A stretch of 64,000 nucleotides of DNA from Sipunculus nudus (lineage: Eukaryota; Annelida; Sipuncula; Golfingiida; Sipunculidae), in contig CM049311.1 of assembly GCA_026874595.1 (NCBI GenBank), positions 64,071,453 to 64,135,452 on the forward strand, read 5' to 3'. Numbering within the stretch: position 1 is the stretch's first letter; every line of letters starts with the position of its first letter. Positions 11,839-64,000 of this stretch are shown piece by piece. The notes under the pieces were generated by a model. It made no database searches. It saw nothing but the letters and a program-made list of their open reading frames with translations, and had not been told where the DNA came from. The translations under genes and the position numbers were made by a program.

Positions 11839-13862
11839 GCAGCAGTTTCATGTATGTGCCTGTTATTTTAGGATTTTGTGCCAATTGTTTTATATCAGTG
11901 TGACTAATAGGAGCCCAGTTTCAGACTTTTCGTGAAAACCACACAGCAGTGCAGAAAATGTTATTTTCGATAGTTATTTTGACAAACTGCCACATGCAGT
12001 GGTCACCCAGCAAGGACTTTAGCTGGTTTTCGCTTATTTCGGATTTTTGTATTCTGTGTGGTTTAATTGATGATTGCGGAAATTGTGGAATAGCTCTACC
12101 AGATGGACTAATGAACAGGAGAACATTGAGTGTCATGAAAAGACAGAAGAGCATTATAAATTTAAAATGTTATGTTTTGGTAGAGTAGGTTTTTATTATG
12201 TTAAACTGTGCTCATATAAGCATACCGTAATCTCTTAACTTAGAAAATGCAGGTTATTTTCAGTTTCATTGAAAGCAATACATAAATATGTGCATAATTT
12301 TCAGGGTGTGTACTTTGGAATTATGGGAATTCTTATACTCAAAGAAGTGAAGGTAGCTTGTAATGTTCCTCTATTACTAAAATGGTTTATTTTTCTAAAT
12401 TTAAGCTTTATCATGTCTTGGGAAAATTTAGTGGAAAATGAAATCTTTCATATTTTTGGATTTTGAGATAAATATCAGGTTCAATTTATGAACATTTGCA
12501 TAGTATACTGTTAAGGCATAGTGAAACAGCACAACGTGGGAAAATTATTTAATCTTTTGATACAAGAAACTTGTACTTCTGCGTGGTCTGTTTTAAGATA
12601 CCTTAAATATAACACATTCCATGTAATGGATGAATGCCCAGTGAAGTGGAATAGAATAATTCAAGTAATTTTTATATTTGGGCATTAAAGAATGCATTAT
12701 TCAAAGATGTGCCAATATATTAGATGGCCTTTTAGCCTCAGGATAGAACTACAGGCCTAGATAGTTGATCCAGTTTTAGCTTATATTGTTATATAGAAAT
12801 CAGGATGCCATGACAACCAGGCTATTTATTGTCACATATCAAATATTCTTCTCCAAAATTTAAGCCAAACTGCAGTGGGAGTGGTTTTGTTCATGACAGT
12901 TTATTATTATTTTATACCCACATATATCACTTGTTAGAAATATATAAATTCTTATCAAAGCAGATGTCCTGATAACAGTTTTTATATATGCATGAATTTG
13001 CATGTATGAATATGTATAAGTTTTAGTGAAGTGATACATCTGTGCGTTCATAATAAAATAAGCAGCAGTATTATGATGGTACACAAATTGGCTGAGATTT
13101 TACTCTTGGCTGTTGACACTTGTAAATAGTTAATTCAGCACTAGGACAAGTGTGTTATGTGTAGTGATTCCCCTCCCAGCCATAGAAGTCACATGACCAG
13201 TTTGGGAAGTCATGACCATCCTGGCAGCACCACCATTGGATATGAGTGACAATTTCTATTTTCATGTATTATGACCATTTGATGGCCTCATCTTAATATC
13301 TGCTTTGACAACTTTGTTTTCACAGCTACTTAGTTGTCCTTGGGATGTTGTGTTAGTGGGTTTTACTGTATATCTTACGCCATAATAAGCAATTAAATGT
13401 TGCTGATATTTTTCAGGCCCCATGGTGCACCATGATTAAACATCGTTTTATTTTTTGCCAAATATTTTGTCATAAATTGGTCATGTCTTGAAGGAGGGAG
13501 GGAGGAAAGGAAACATGAGCCTTCTATACTGTGTATAGTAATAGTGTTTATTTGCTTATTTATATCATGTAAATTATCCCATTCCTAATATAGGATTGCA
13601 CAAGGCAGAATTGCTGTTTATTATTGACTATATATCCATTGATAATTGAAACATATGATATTACACACAACATATCATAGCTATCTATGCAAGTTTTTAT
13701 ACGCAAACATATTCAATATTTTGTACATAGGAGTGAGTAGATTGATAATTTATACCTTTTTATCTAGGATTACTAACAATTATGTTAATGTACAGGAAAT
13801 CTCAACTTTGTATAATTAGTTAAGTGACAAACTAATACAATAAATGGTAAATTATAAGAGAC
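11839..13862 (+). other. Probable ANKRD6 3' untranslated region
   Basis: AT-rich DNA downstream of the stop with no repeat termini. The best polyadenylation hexamer followed by a GT-rich stretch is at 13839-13844. The true end cannot be fixed without transcript data; other AATAAA hexamers lie near 13949 and 14141. Confidence 0.5.
13839..13844 (+). terminator. Candidate polyadenylation signal for ANKRD6
   Basis: AATAAA, followed about 20 bases later by CTTGTCTTGTTTG, a typical downstream GU-rich element. Confidence 0.4.
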
Positions 13863-14319
13863 TTGTCTTGTTTGTAATACTCTTTATACTTTTTGATTTG
13901 CTTGTGTGACAATTGCAGAATAATTGCATTTGTAATGATAAAGCAAAAAATAAAGTATATAATTTTGAGAAAAAAATATGCCTACCAGTTTTGTGGTTGA
14001 ATAGAATAATTGATTGCAAATTTTATATAAATATGTGTGTCTTAATTATTTGGGCTACCTAAAAACAGTGGATCATATCATTGCCAATATATCAGCATTC
14101 TTTGTACATGTGTGAATGGCAGTAAAATATTTTTCAAGATAAATAAAAAGGGGTCATCATAAACTGGTTAGTCTTTGTGTTTTGATGTTTTTTAATTTCT
14201 GGCAAAGAAAAATTCTTAATGAAGCTTAGTTTGATCTCTCTAGGATATATAGCTCTAAAAATACACACTCTTCATATAAGTTTAGAAGTGATAAGGTACA
14301 GATATTTTCTGTTGCCCAT

Positions 14320-15115
14320 TTTAAGAAATGGGGCTCTGTGGATGTTACCTCAGGAGACCCAAATTTAATGGCTGACTGTGCAAACCTGTATGACAGAATC
14401 AATACTGCACAACAAATGCTGACTCAGCGAATAGATGACCTTTACAGACGTACCAACCAGCAGTATTACGCACTAGATAAACTTACGAGGGAAAGGTAAC
14501 AGGCCGAACGAAAAGAGCGTGAACATTGTGTACACACAACACCATTACAGCAAAGACTGGACGGTGATCGCCAGCTGTATATTCAACATGACTTAGTGAA
14601 AATAGAACTAAAAGCATACATTGATATGCGTGTTTCACAATGCAGTAGCATGCGCCTACCACAGCCATACAACTTACAACAAACACAACAATATGAAGCC
14701 CTGCACTTTAGTGGTAGGCCACATATAAGTCCAGATTAAAACCAATATTTCAATCCAAACTGGTGTTGAACCTAATATGTGGAAAGATAGCCTCCTTGAC
14801 CTTGTGACCCCAAAATCAAGTTTCTTTACTATTGGTAGGTTGGAAAATTGAAGGTTTGGATGGAAAGTTTGGCTTAAAATACATCCCAAAACCTGTTAAA
14901 AGAAATGGGCCCTGTGACCTTGACCTTTGACCTCATGACCCAAAAATCAAAAGGGTCCATACATTATTGGTTAGTCATATACAAGATTGAATCCAATATG
15001 TCAATCGAAACTGGAGTTATCATTTGGAAACAAATCTGATGGACATACAGAGACGGACAGGGTGATTAATATAGGGCATCTGCTTATTAAAGCAGGGCCC
15101 TGATAAACACACGTT
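14320..15115 (+). mobile_element. TGACC-array repeat element carrying an ANKRD6 exon fragment
   Basis: This element shares its units with the repeat at 17311-18400: AAGAAATGGG..CCTGTGACC, TTGACCTTTGACCTCATGACC, ATTAAAACCAAT, and the tail CAGGGTGATTA.TATA.GGCATC. A captured gene fragment (14370-14705) sits inside one unit. The ends are not precise and no transposase is present. Confidence 0.55.
14370..14705 (+). pseudogene. Partial copy of the ANKRD6 last exon, with in-frame stop
   Basis: It matches 10590-10928 with about 14 substitutions and one 3-bp deletion (about 96% identity) and lies 3780 bp downstream in the same orientation. The matching frame hits TAA after LTRER where the parent has TTA. 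Homology begins and ends abruptly inside the exon, with no introns or poly-A tail, so it is a DNA-level copy rather than a processed pseudogene. The flanks on both sides resemble one interrupted unit of the TGACC-array repeat. Confidence 0.9.
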
Positions 15116-15393
15116 TCCGGACACAGATGAAACCACAGTTCCAAATCTGATAGTATCAATATAATTTGGCAGTCTCAAAATATAGCCAAAATGCATCACA
15201 AATAGAAAAAATACAGGTGGCACCACTAGTCTTAAGGGACTGAAGAAACCAATCATAATCAATAAACACACTGGGTATCACAACACCGGTTTCGGAGATG
15301 CTGATATAACTTTGTCTTAGTCAATATTCAAGGCTAGATTCATGGCAATCCATGCATTAATTATCAAGATACAGGAGGGTTTGTATCAATTTT

Positions 15394-16755
15394 TTAGCTC
15401 AGCTGATTTTCAGTCATGCTGAGCTATAGCGATCACTCTTTGTCCGTCGTCTGTCCTTCTGTCCGTTAACCTGGCACAAATTGTAACCGCCGGACTTACA
15501 ATCTTGTAACTTGACATTCTGAGAGGTCAATGAAAAATCTCCTTGGAAACCAGAAATTAGGTCTCTGTTACCCATATCCTTCGAGCTATTGGGCCCCAAA
15601 TTACCCCCAGAATAGTCAAAAATTTCATACAAAAACTTCAATATCATGTTAACTACATCACTGATGGTCATGATTTTTGGCATACATATTGATCATGAGA
15701 AGATCCATCAGTTCCTGCAGACTGGTGGCGCCACCTATATTTTTCGATTTTTTACAATTTTTTTTCTCTATTTTTGAGACCTTTAAAAATGTGAACATCT
15801 GTTAACAGGGCACAAATAGTAAAGACTAGACCTAGAATCTTCATTTGTTGACACAGTGAGACCTAATAAAAGTCTTCATGGAAACCTGAAATTAGGTCTC
15901 TGTTACCCATATCCTTAGAGCTGTGGGGCTCCCAATTACCCCCCAGAATAATGGAAAATTTGATAAAAAAAAACACCAACATCTCAATAACTACAACACT
16001 GATGGTCATGGTTTTTGGCATACATATTGATCAAGAGGTGTTCCATCAGTTCCTGCAGTCTGGTGGTGCCACCTGTATTTTTTCAAAATTTTATAATTTT
16101 TTTTTCTCTATTTATGAGACCTTTAAGGATGTAGTTATCTGTCAACAGGGTACAAATCTTAACGACTGAACCTGATCCTTCATTTTTGACACACGGGGAG
16201 ACCCATGAAAGGTCTCCATGGAAACCTGAAATTAGGTCTCTGTTACCCATATCCTTTGAGCAATGGCACTCCAAAGTACAGCTCAGAATAATGGAAAATT
16301 TGATACAAAAGCTGAAGTATCTGAACAACTAATGCAGAGATCACCATAATTGTTTGCATGGATATTGTTTATGGAGTGTTTCATCAGTTTCTGCAGACTG
16401 GTGGTTCCACCTATATTTTATTCAATTTTTCTCTATTTTTGAGACCTTTAAGGATGCTGTCATATGTTTACATGGCACAAGTTGTAACAACTAATGCAGA
16501 GATCACCATGATTCTTTGCATGCATTTTGACTATTAAGTCTTTTTATTAGTTTCTGCAGACTGGTGGAGCCACTTGTATTTTTTACGCATTTTTTCTCTT
16601 TTTTTGAGATATATAAATACACACCATTTTGGCCTGTTGGTTAATCTGTTTGATGCTTCAGTTGAATGGGTATATACTACCATTCAGATGATAAAATTTC
16701 CTTTTGCAAATCTCTTCCCAGTCAGCTGAGCGTCATGACCCATGGGTCACTTGTT
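15394..16755 (+). mobile_element. Helentron-like element (HINE) with about 336-bp internal tandem repeats
   Basis: Left end TTAGCTCAGCTG. Right end has CAGCTGAGC, the palindrome GACCCATGGGTC and ACTTGTT. Between them, units repeat with GGCACAA.TTGTAA at about 15473, 15809, 16148 and 16473, spaced 325-339 bp. There is no open frame of note. It has the same ends and core as 32235-34802, which is in the opposite orientation. Confidence 0.82.
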
Positions 16756-16756
16756 T

Positions 16757-16964
16757 ATTATTCTGGAGGGTAGCTAAGAGCCCCGTAGCTTGGAGGATAT
16801 AATTCGTAGTGACCTAATTTCAGGTTTCCAAGGAGATTTTCATTGCCCAAACTCAATATTCAGTTACAAGTTTCTATGAATATTGGTTATGATTTATGCC
16901 CTGCTAATAAACTGCCGTCCATCATTTCTCTTCCACAGTTGACTTTCAGTCAGCTGAGCTAATA
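16757..16964 (-). repeat. HINE fragment abutting the previous element
   Basis: Starts ATTATTCTGGAGGGTA and ends CAGTCAGCTGAGCTAA, so it holds one core piece and one terminus of the same family in reverse orientation. Confidence 0.7.
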
Positions 16965-17310
16965 AAGTAAAATGTGGTTTTGAAATTTATTATGGTGAGG
17001 TGATCCAAGGCAGTTATATTTTATACAGGGAGGTTGGGGGGGGGGGATGGGTGGCAGGGGATAATACTACTGGTGCTACCTGAAGAAATTATTCTTAATT
17101 ACTGGCCTTTGAAGTTGCTAGAGCCCATCCAGCAGCTAGATAAGCTGTATAATTTGTTTGAACATCTGCAAAAGGCTGTGTTTTTTTTGCTGTTCAAGGA
17201 GCATAATCACCAAAAAAGCATGTTTCATTAACACAAAAATAGCTTCATCCCTTTAAAATAAATGCCTAAATATTGCCCCAAAATGTTTGAATATTCCTGT
17301 AAAAGAGTGT

Positions 17311-18400
17311 AAACTAGGGACCCAGGGGTTTCGACGCTCAGCTGTATTTGTCTTTAAGGATATTTTTAAAGAAATTTTTCAGAATGACTATCCTGTGATC
17401 TTAACCAATGACCTTTTAACTAAAAAGTCTGAGAGCTTATTATCCTAGAACTTGCAGCATTTAGATTATTGTAACAATCTTTTAAAAAAAACTGGGTACA
17501 TTGTCCTCTGACACTGGTAACCTCAAAATCTAAAGATTTCTTCCACTTTGAGCAAGTAAGCCATTTGTGAAAGATTTTATTTAAAGTGCATCATCAATCA
17601 TTTTAAAGATGTGGCTTATGTTACCTTCACTTTTGACCTCCGGGCCCTAAATATCAAAATGTTACTTACTTGTGGGTCATTAATTAATCAAGTTTGAAGC
17701 CAAGCTGTTAGTCATAGCAAAATTATCATCCATAAACTAATTTGTGAATGGATTGGCCCTGTGACCTTGATCTTTGACCCCGAATCAAAAAGAATCTTCC
17801 CCTATAGGCAAGTGAGTAATATCTTGATAATGGAAGGTTTGTGATGAAAAGTCTGGCTTGAAATGCATACAGATTCATTTTAAAGAAATGGGTCCTGTGA
17901 CCTTTACCTTTGGACCTCAAAATTGACATGGTTCTTACTATTGGTGAGCCATGTATAATTAAGTTTAAAACCAATGAATTATCATCGGGAAACTAATTTG
18001 TGATCAGATGGCCCCTGTGACCTTGACCTTTGCCCTTGTTACCCCAAATTCATTTATGCTCTACCAATACTGGCAAGTCAGCTAAATGCGAATGATAGAA
18101 CGTTTGGGATGAAAAGCTTGGCTTAAAATGCAGCCATAATCTTTTTTAAATAATTGAGTCTTGTGACCTTTGACCTCATGACCCTAAAATCATACAGGTT
18201 CTTTCTTTGGAAATGGGCCATGTGAAAGTCATGTATAAAATCCATATGTCAATCCAATCTGGAGTTATCTTCTGGAATCAAATTTGTGTGGGTGGACAGC
18301 TAGACAGACAAACAGACAGACATACAGGGTGATTACTATAAGGCATCCACTTGTGATCAATAAACACACCTGGTTTTGGGACACTAGAAGGAATCACAGC
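17311..18400 (+). repeat. TGACCTTGACCTTTGACC tandem-repeat element
   Basis: Opens with AGGGACCCAGGGGTTTCGACGCTCAGCTG-like sequence, a decayed HINE 3' terminus. It then has several diverged units built around CCTGTGACCTTGACCTTTG and ACTATTGG..AGCCA. It ends with a GACAGACA run and CAGGGTGATTACTATAAGGC. It is non-coding. Confidence 0.65.
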
Positions 18401-19018
18401 TGAGAAACTGACATGATTGTTGTCATTTTATAGTAAAAAAAAATAGAAAAATATTTGTAAAAATAAGAAAAAATACAGGTGGCACCAATACTTATCAGGA
18501 ACTGACAAAAATAGTCATGGTCAATGTTCAAGGCAAGATTCATGACAATCCATGCATTAATTATAAAGATCTTGGAGGTTTAGTATCAATTTTTTTTATT
18601 ATTCTGGGGGGTACCTACAAGCCCCATAGCTCGGAGGATATAGGTCACAGTTTAAAACATGCTAACATTTCAATCATGAGTGAAAAAAACTTAAATTAAA
18701 AGTTGTTAGATGATGATAAACAGTGAAGATAATCTGAATATTCAAGATCTCCTAATTCACCATTTAATTTTCCATCGAGTGACTTTGGTATTATTAGCAC
18801 TATATCAAGTTGTTCAAAGTTCCAACCATAATTTAACAGAACTTAGCATTTTATATTATTATCGATTATAATGAATTATAATGAATAATAATTGACAAAT
18901 CAAGACAGTTGTCATACTAACCCCTGAATACTTCAAGGATTTGAGAAATGTGAGTCATTACATCATCCTCAACAGTGAACATGCAATGAATAACAAGACT
19001 CCAGTACAATCTCAAGTT
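18401..19018. other. Intergenic DNA with HINE scraps
   Basis: The piece at about 18472-18660 carries ATTATTCTGGGGGGTACC and AGCTCGGAGGATATAGG, the HINE core. The rest is AT-rich with no supported feature. It separates the convergent 3' ends of ANKRD6 and ACAT1. Confidence 0.5.
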
Positions 19019-19024
19019 TTTATT
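19019..19024 (-). terminator. Candidate polyadenylation signal for ACAT1
   Basis: TTTATT on the + strand (AATAAA on the - strand), about 900 bases past the ACAT1 stop. Another hexamer lies at 19300-19305. Which one is used is unknown. Confidence 0.35.
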
Positions 19025-19924
19025 GTGCTACTCAGACAAACCAGGTAATGATTCAATAGCTGCTGTACAGAACAGTACAAGTTAATGTTACCAAGAATTA
19101 AAAGTCTCCCACTGGTGTATGTGTAAATCACACACAGGTTAGTGCATATGTATTTACATATCTTCAATGTCCTCCCATATGAACGGAATAATCTATATCA
19201 CATTTAACATTTTTTTGTGAAAAAACTAATCTGGATGATGGTAATGCTCTAAACAACAAAATACCAACTTGAGCAGTTTTGAAAGATGCATTATTTAACT
19301 TTATTTGGTGCATTCACTGAAAACTGCTTACACTTAAACATACACAGGGATCTGTAAACAGTTAGTACATATATACTTGTCCATTACGGCTGTGCAGAGA
19401 ACATAGCAGTCGTCAGCATCTTTAAGTCAATCGGAGATGACTACGAGATGTTATGGAGTGACATCTGGTGAGGACTGACAAAAAACTACCAAAATTCAAG
19501 CTGCCATTTAATGCATGGATGAACTGAGAAAATAACCATCATGTTTACATGTTAAATAAGACAAAACAAACATGTATATCCATCAAGACAATGGAAAATC
19601 AAGAACAATGGCAATCACAGTGCTGGTACCTGGTGGCTTATATATAAACTTAAATTTGCTTGCAAGTGTATTCTCAGATTTATCAATGATTTCTTCCTCC
19701 ACAAATCAGTTTGAAATGAAATATATTACATTTTGATAATATCAGACTTGTAATGTTAAATGTGTAGCCTAAAGTGCGAGCATCTTTACTGGCACACAGC
19801 CTCGCACTATATATCACAAAAAAAATCTGGACAACAGTATCAATGGCTAAGCACATAAAGGTGGCACTGTGGGCTCATGACGTTGGTAATCCTTTCCAGC
19901 TTTGGTCTTCTCTGCTTGCTATGT

Positions 19925-60494
<40,570 letters not shown>

Positions 60495-61081
60495 GTTTGC
60501 TGAACGTCGGAACAGATCGGATAAGTCCGTGAATTACCGGGTTATTAGGTAAATTGTCGGTAGGTGGTGCTGTGTTTTTGCAGTGCGCTTGAATAGTCAA
60601 AAGCTGCGTGCGGTCTCAAAACTTATTCTACTTGGTTCTGGCCAAGATTCTCTATGAAGGTACAGATGAGCGGTATTGTTAAACAGTCCGTGTGAGTACG
60701 ATCGGACTTCAGTCTGTAAGACACGGACTGTAACCTTTGCCTGTTTACAGTGTTTACAGTGTCAAAATTCAAGTGCCACATAAATCAACTGCTGGCTCGC
60801 GTTAAGTAAATTAGGCGAAGGTGACCAGTGACTCACAAAAAAAAGTTTTTATTAATTCGCTTTTGTGGTATGGTTGGTGGTTTATCAAATATATTTTGAT
60901 CATCTAAAAAATCAGGCCATCTTTCAAGGTTTTGATAATATAGATGTGAAAAAGTTTATTTTACATACGTGTACGTACATACAAAGTTGATTAAATACAA
61001 AGTCAGTTGGTTGTCTGTACTTTGTCCACAATCCGGTTTACTGTGTTGCAAGTACTTAAATACCACTATATCGGGAAAAAC

Positions 61082-61195
61082 ATGGCAGCGGCCATCGTTC
61101 AACACCTGACAGACTGTTCGAACCTGCATGGCGGCCTCGCACAGACCAGACACGGTTTGGCTGAACGCACCAAGAACCAGATGACTAACATGTAA
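61082..61195 (+). CDS. Possible divergent first exon or small ORF, unidentified
   Basis: AAAAACATGGCAGCGG is a strong start context in a locally GC-richer stretch 590 bp from the divergent ACAT1 start. The frame runs MAAAIVQHLTDCSNLHGGLA and on to TAA at 61193, with a GTAAAC donor-like site at 61192. I do not recognise the product. It could be the first exon of a gene sharing a bidirectional promoter, or chance. Confidence 0.25.
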   Translation: MAAAIVQHLTDCSNLHGGLAQTRHGLAERTKNQMTNM

Positions 61196-61199
61196 ACCA

Positions 61200-63300
61200 A
61201 ACTATACTGTTGTCGTGGTCACGAGTTGACATTTCTTAGTTCTTACACAAGTTACATCCATACAACGTCGTGGACGAATGACCAGTATTGTATCTGCAGG
61301 CGTCCGCTCAAACTATGAGAGGAAAGACCGAAAAAAAAAGTATTTTCTGGTACACATAATACACTAAAAAGGTCAAATGTGGCTGTTATAAATATCATAG
61401 AAAACATTGTTTGAGTGTGTACTTCGAAACTTCCTTGAATCCTCCATCTTTGTACACATAAACGGAGGACCCGTGTATGGGGAGTTAGCACTACAAGTGA
61501 AAAGATAATATGCTAGACACGTCTTGCATTCTATAGGTAATTACCATAAATACTGCGTTAAATGAACGTGTTATTTAGCCACCAAAATGTCATAATCCAT
61601 TTGGTCTTACAAATGCAGTAAATTATCCAGTCTGAACGGTTCGGAATTTTTTAGATTTCCTTTAATTATGTGCGACCATGGGGGTCGCGCTGCAAGATAC
61701 TTTTCCGTATGTAGCGTGCATTACTGAGTCTGGGCCCATCTCAGTCAATGTACAGGAAAAACTATACTTCTATACTTCTATAATTCTAAAACTACTTCAT
61801 TCATAGTGACATTTCAGGTGTACATGTAGATCGAATTAATTCAGATTAGTGGCCTAGTGCGAACAAAGTAATTCCATCCATGATTCGGACTATTTCTTAT
61901 TTAGGATAATGCCTATAGCTTTGAAGACAGAAGTATGAATCAATCAATGAATTAAATATCTAGCTTTCTAATCAATGCAGGCCTCTGCTATCAACTTTTT
62001 AAGCCAAAATTCCCAGGTTCATGCGTTCATAAGTGAATGACTTTTGTGAAACTCGCTTTGATGATGTTCCTGTCATGGATCCGGATCATGTGCCGGGCCC
62101 GCACCAAAATCTCATCGATTTTTCATTGGCCCATTCCCGAAACGCCCTGAAAATTTCATGATTTTCCGCCGACCCTAAAAACTGGGAAAATGAAATAAAA
62201 ATGAAATTTCGATTTTTTTATTTCTGCCGGGCACGCAAACGCGGCAGTCTTCTATGTATTATTGAAATCAACATTATCCCGTGCGTTTCTGCTAACTTTT
62301 TGTTTAACTTTTGGGTGAAATGTACCAACGATTATTTGATTTGACTTGACGCTTGTCGCTAATTTAGGTGACAAAACACTCGACTTGGTAAACCCTGCAA
62401 CCTAGCCGCCGACGTCGACGCAACAGGTTTCAGGTATCTGTTGCGTCGCCGGCCCACCAAAGGGCTAACTGGGGTTATATAGTACGATACGATCTGTTAC
62501 TCTTAGAAAGAAAATTAAATTAAAATATTTCCGATGGTTTTAGCAAACCAATGTTCACATAATGTTGTATGTTGAAAGGCCTGTAACAAAAAATAACCAT
62601 TCTGGAAAGCATGAAGCACCTGTAGATCAACAACTGATAGTATTTGTCCAGAGAGAATTGAAGCATTAAGAGCCCCGGTAGACATCTTGCAATTGGTGGC
62701 AGTCCTGTATAAGGCTTTAGGCCTGTGTACTATTATGTTCATATTTTAACTTCCTTAGTGCATAATAGGGCTGAGAACAGAACAGTAATGTTTTTTAGTG
62801 GTCAAATATACAATACACATAGATGTACTGAACATTAATCAGTGGATATATGTTAAATCTCACAGTTGTTTATGGAGTGTTATAATCACAGTTAACTGCA
62901 GGTGCAATCTATGGACTCCACAATGCGTCAGTCACTGAAAAAAAGCAATTGAGGAGTTCATTCTTATGGGCTACCTGCAACCATGACGACGCGGTCTGCC
63001 ATGTGGCTGGACAAACGAGATTTAGTATCGTGTCTGGGACCGACAAACGGTGGCGCTCCGTTTCCTCCCCAGGGTTCATGTCAACTCATTTGCATTAACT
63101 AAGACAGTAAACTGTACTCCATTAGAATATTGCCGACTTAAGTGCATATGATTTTAGATAATGAGCCCTAATGGGAAAAGCAAACTGTCAGGGCGATTTC
63201 GGACGATCTCTACTCAGTACTTTTGAAACTGAATACGTGGCTTCGGCCGTCAGACACGGACTCTGGGAATTAGTCTAGCGGTTAAGCTCCCATATTTGGA
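61200..63300. other. Right-hand flank, no gene established
   Basis: Mixed-composition DNA with no supported exon apart from weak candidates. One - strand stretch near 62600-62720 has exon-like edges but no family match. Confidence 0.4.
62416..62448. repeat. Perfect 11-bp inverted repeat, GC-rich
   Basis: CGACGCAACAG, 11 bases, then CTGTTGCGTCG, within a GC-rich patch (62405-62465). Confidence 0.8.
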
Positions 63301-63309
63301 GGAATTGTG

Positions 63310-63960
63310 CAAAAAATGAAAGAAGCATGAAAGTTGGCAAAAGTATTTTTTGGAGCTTATTGGTGAATTTCAGATATAGGGCCAAGCTGAAAATAAATTA
63401 TCTTGGCCAAAATCCAAGATGGCGGCCAAGATGGCCACCGAATTAGAAAATGTCAATAACTTGAGTTAAAATGTCCCGAGAAAGCATTGCAAGTACTCTA
63501 ATAATATGTTTCTTGGACTGAGAAATTCAATTTTTGAGGTTCCAACCTCCTCCCGGTACTCATTAGCTGGTTTATCACGATTTTGGTAATATTCCCATTA
63601 GTCCAACCGTTCAGCTGCATACTGAGAAGAATTGAAATGAAAACCTGGAAAGAAGAATGAAACTTGGCATAATAATTTTCCAGACCATACTCTACATGTT
63701 TAGATATGGGGCCGAGCGGAATTCACAATATCATGCTCATAAGATGGCCACCGAAATATAAAATACCAATATAGTCGATTATATTTGTCCTGGAATGCAT
63801 TGCAAGTGCATTGTTTCTATGTTATTAGGATCGAAAAAAAAATTATTTATAAGGGTTCCAGGTCTGTATCATGCATGTGTAAATGAAGTCTGGTTTTGTT
63901 GGTATTGAAATTGTGCTAAAATTGACTTTTTTACCAGCACATCTAACGGTAAAACGTATT
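63310..63960. repeat. Two diverged tandem units of about 330 bp with AAGATGGC motifs
   Basis: GAAAGAAGCATGAAAGTTGGCA (63318) recurs as GAAAGAAGAATGAAACTTGGCA (about 63649). AAGATGGCCACCGAA and AGCATTGCAAGT (or TGCATTGCAAGT) recur in step. It is non-coding and probably part of a dispersed repeat. Confidence 0.6.
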
Positions 63961-64000
63961 TGTTGATTACCCTGCCGAAATTATATAAATTTGTTAATTT

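Noticed and set aside
62515-62742. Exon on the - strand (CKMSTGALNASILSGQIL)
   Set aside because: It has an AG before and a GT after on the - strand, and a faint membrane-transporter feel, but no family motif and no companion exons. Not supportable.
63255-63310. tRNA-like sequence (TAGTCTAGCGGTTAAG)
   Set aside because: Only an A-box-like word is present. There is no B box or cloverleaf partner at the right distance.

Overview
This is animal nuclear DNA, most likely from a bivalve mollusc. Evidence for an animal: AT-rich sequence, short exons with GT-AG splice sites, and two recognisable metazoan genes. Evidence for a bivalve: repeat families ending in TTAGCTCAGCTG and GACCCATGGGTC, and arrays of TGACCTTTGACCT, which I associate with bivalve genomes from general knowledge. 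No species is claimed.

There are two protein-coding genes, arranged tail to tail. The first (+ strand, exons 3504-11838, 5' part outside the window) is an ankyrin-repeat scaffold of the ANKRD6/Diversin type. Six single-repeat exons are followed by a basic linker and a long last exon with coiled-coil segments and the family's C-terminal block. The second (- strand, 60494 down to 19925) is mitochondrial acetyl-CoA acetyltransferase (ACAT1, thiolase II). I could rebuild all twelve coding exons. They join without a frame break into a 419-residue protein that has both catalytic cysteines, the catalytic histidine and the potassium-site tyrosine at a constant offset from the human enzyme.

Most of the rest is mobile DNA. 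ACAT1 intron 3 (29147-53157) is about 24 kb, of which roughly 22 kb is transposon. An 8.4-kb hAT-like element (30710-39145, 8-bp target duplication) carries two Helentron-like repeats and a truncated LINE. Next to it, a Helentron-like repeat (39497-53089) is split by a degraded Ngaro-type tyrosine-recombinase retrotransposon (39741-48995). That element is split in turn by a hAT element (44116-46802), which holds a smaller hAT-like element (45427-46092), which holds yet another Helentron-like repeat (45806-45980). Several of these junctions can be checked against unoccupied copies within the window.

Between the two genes (about 13.9-19.0 kb) lie tandem-repeat-bearing elements. One carries a decayed 336-bp copy of part of the last ANKRD6 exon. 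A 12-unit minisatellite in ACAT1 intron 4 appears to be built from the exon 5 splice acceptor. From about 60.5 to 64 kb lie the ACAT1 start, a possible divergent first exon on the + strand, and low-copy or repeat-like sequence with no firm gene.
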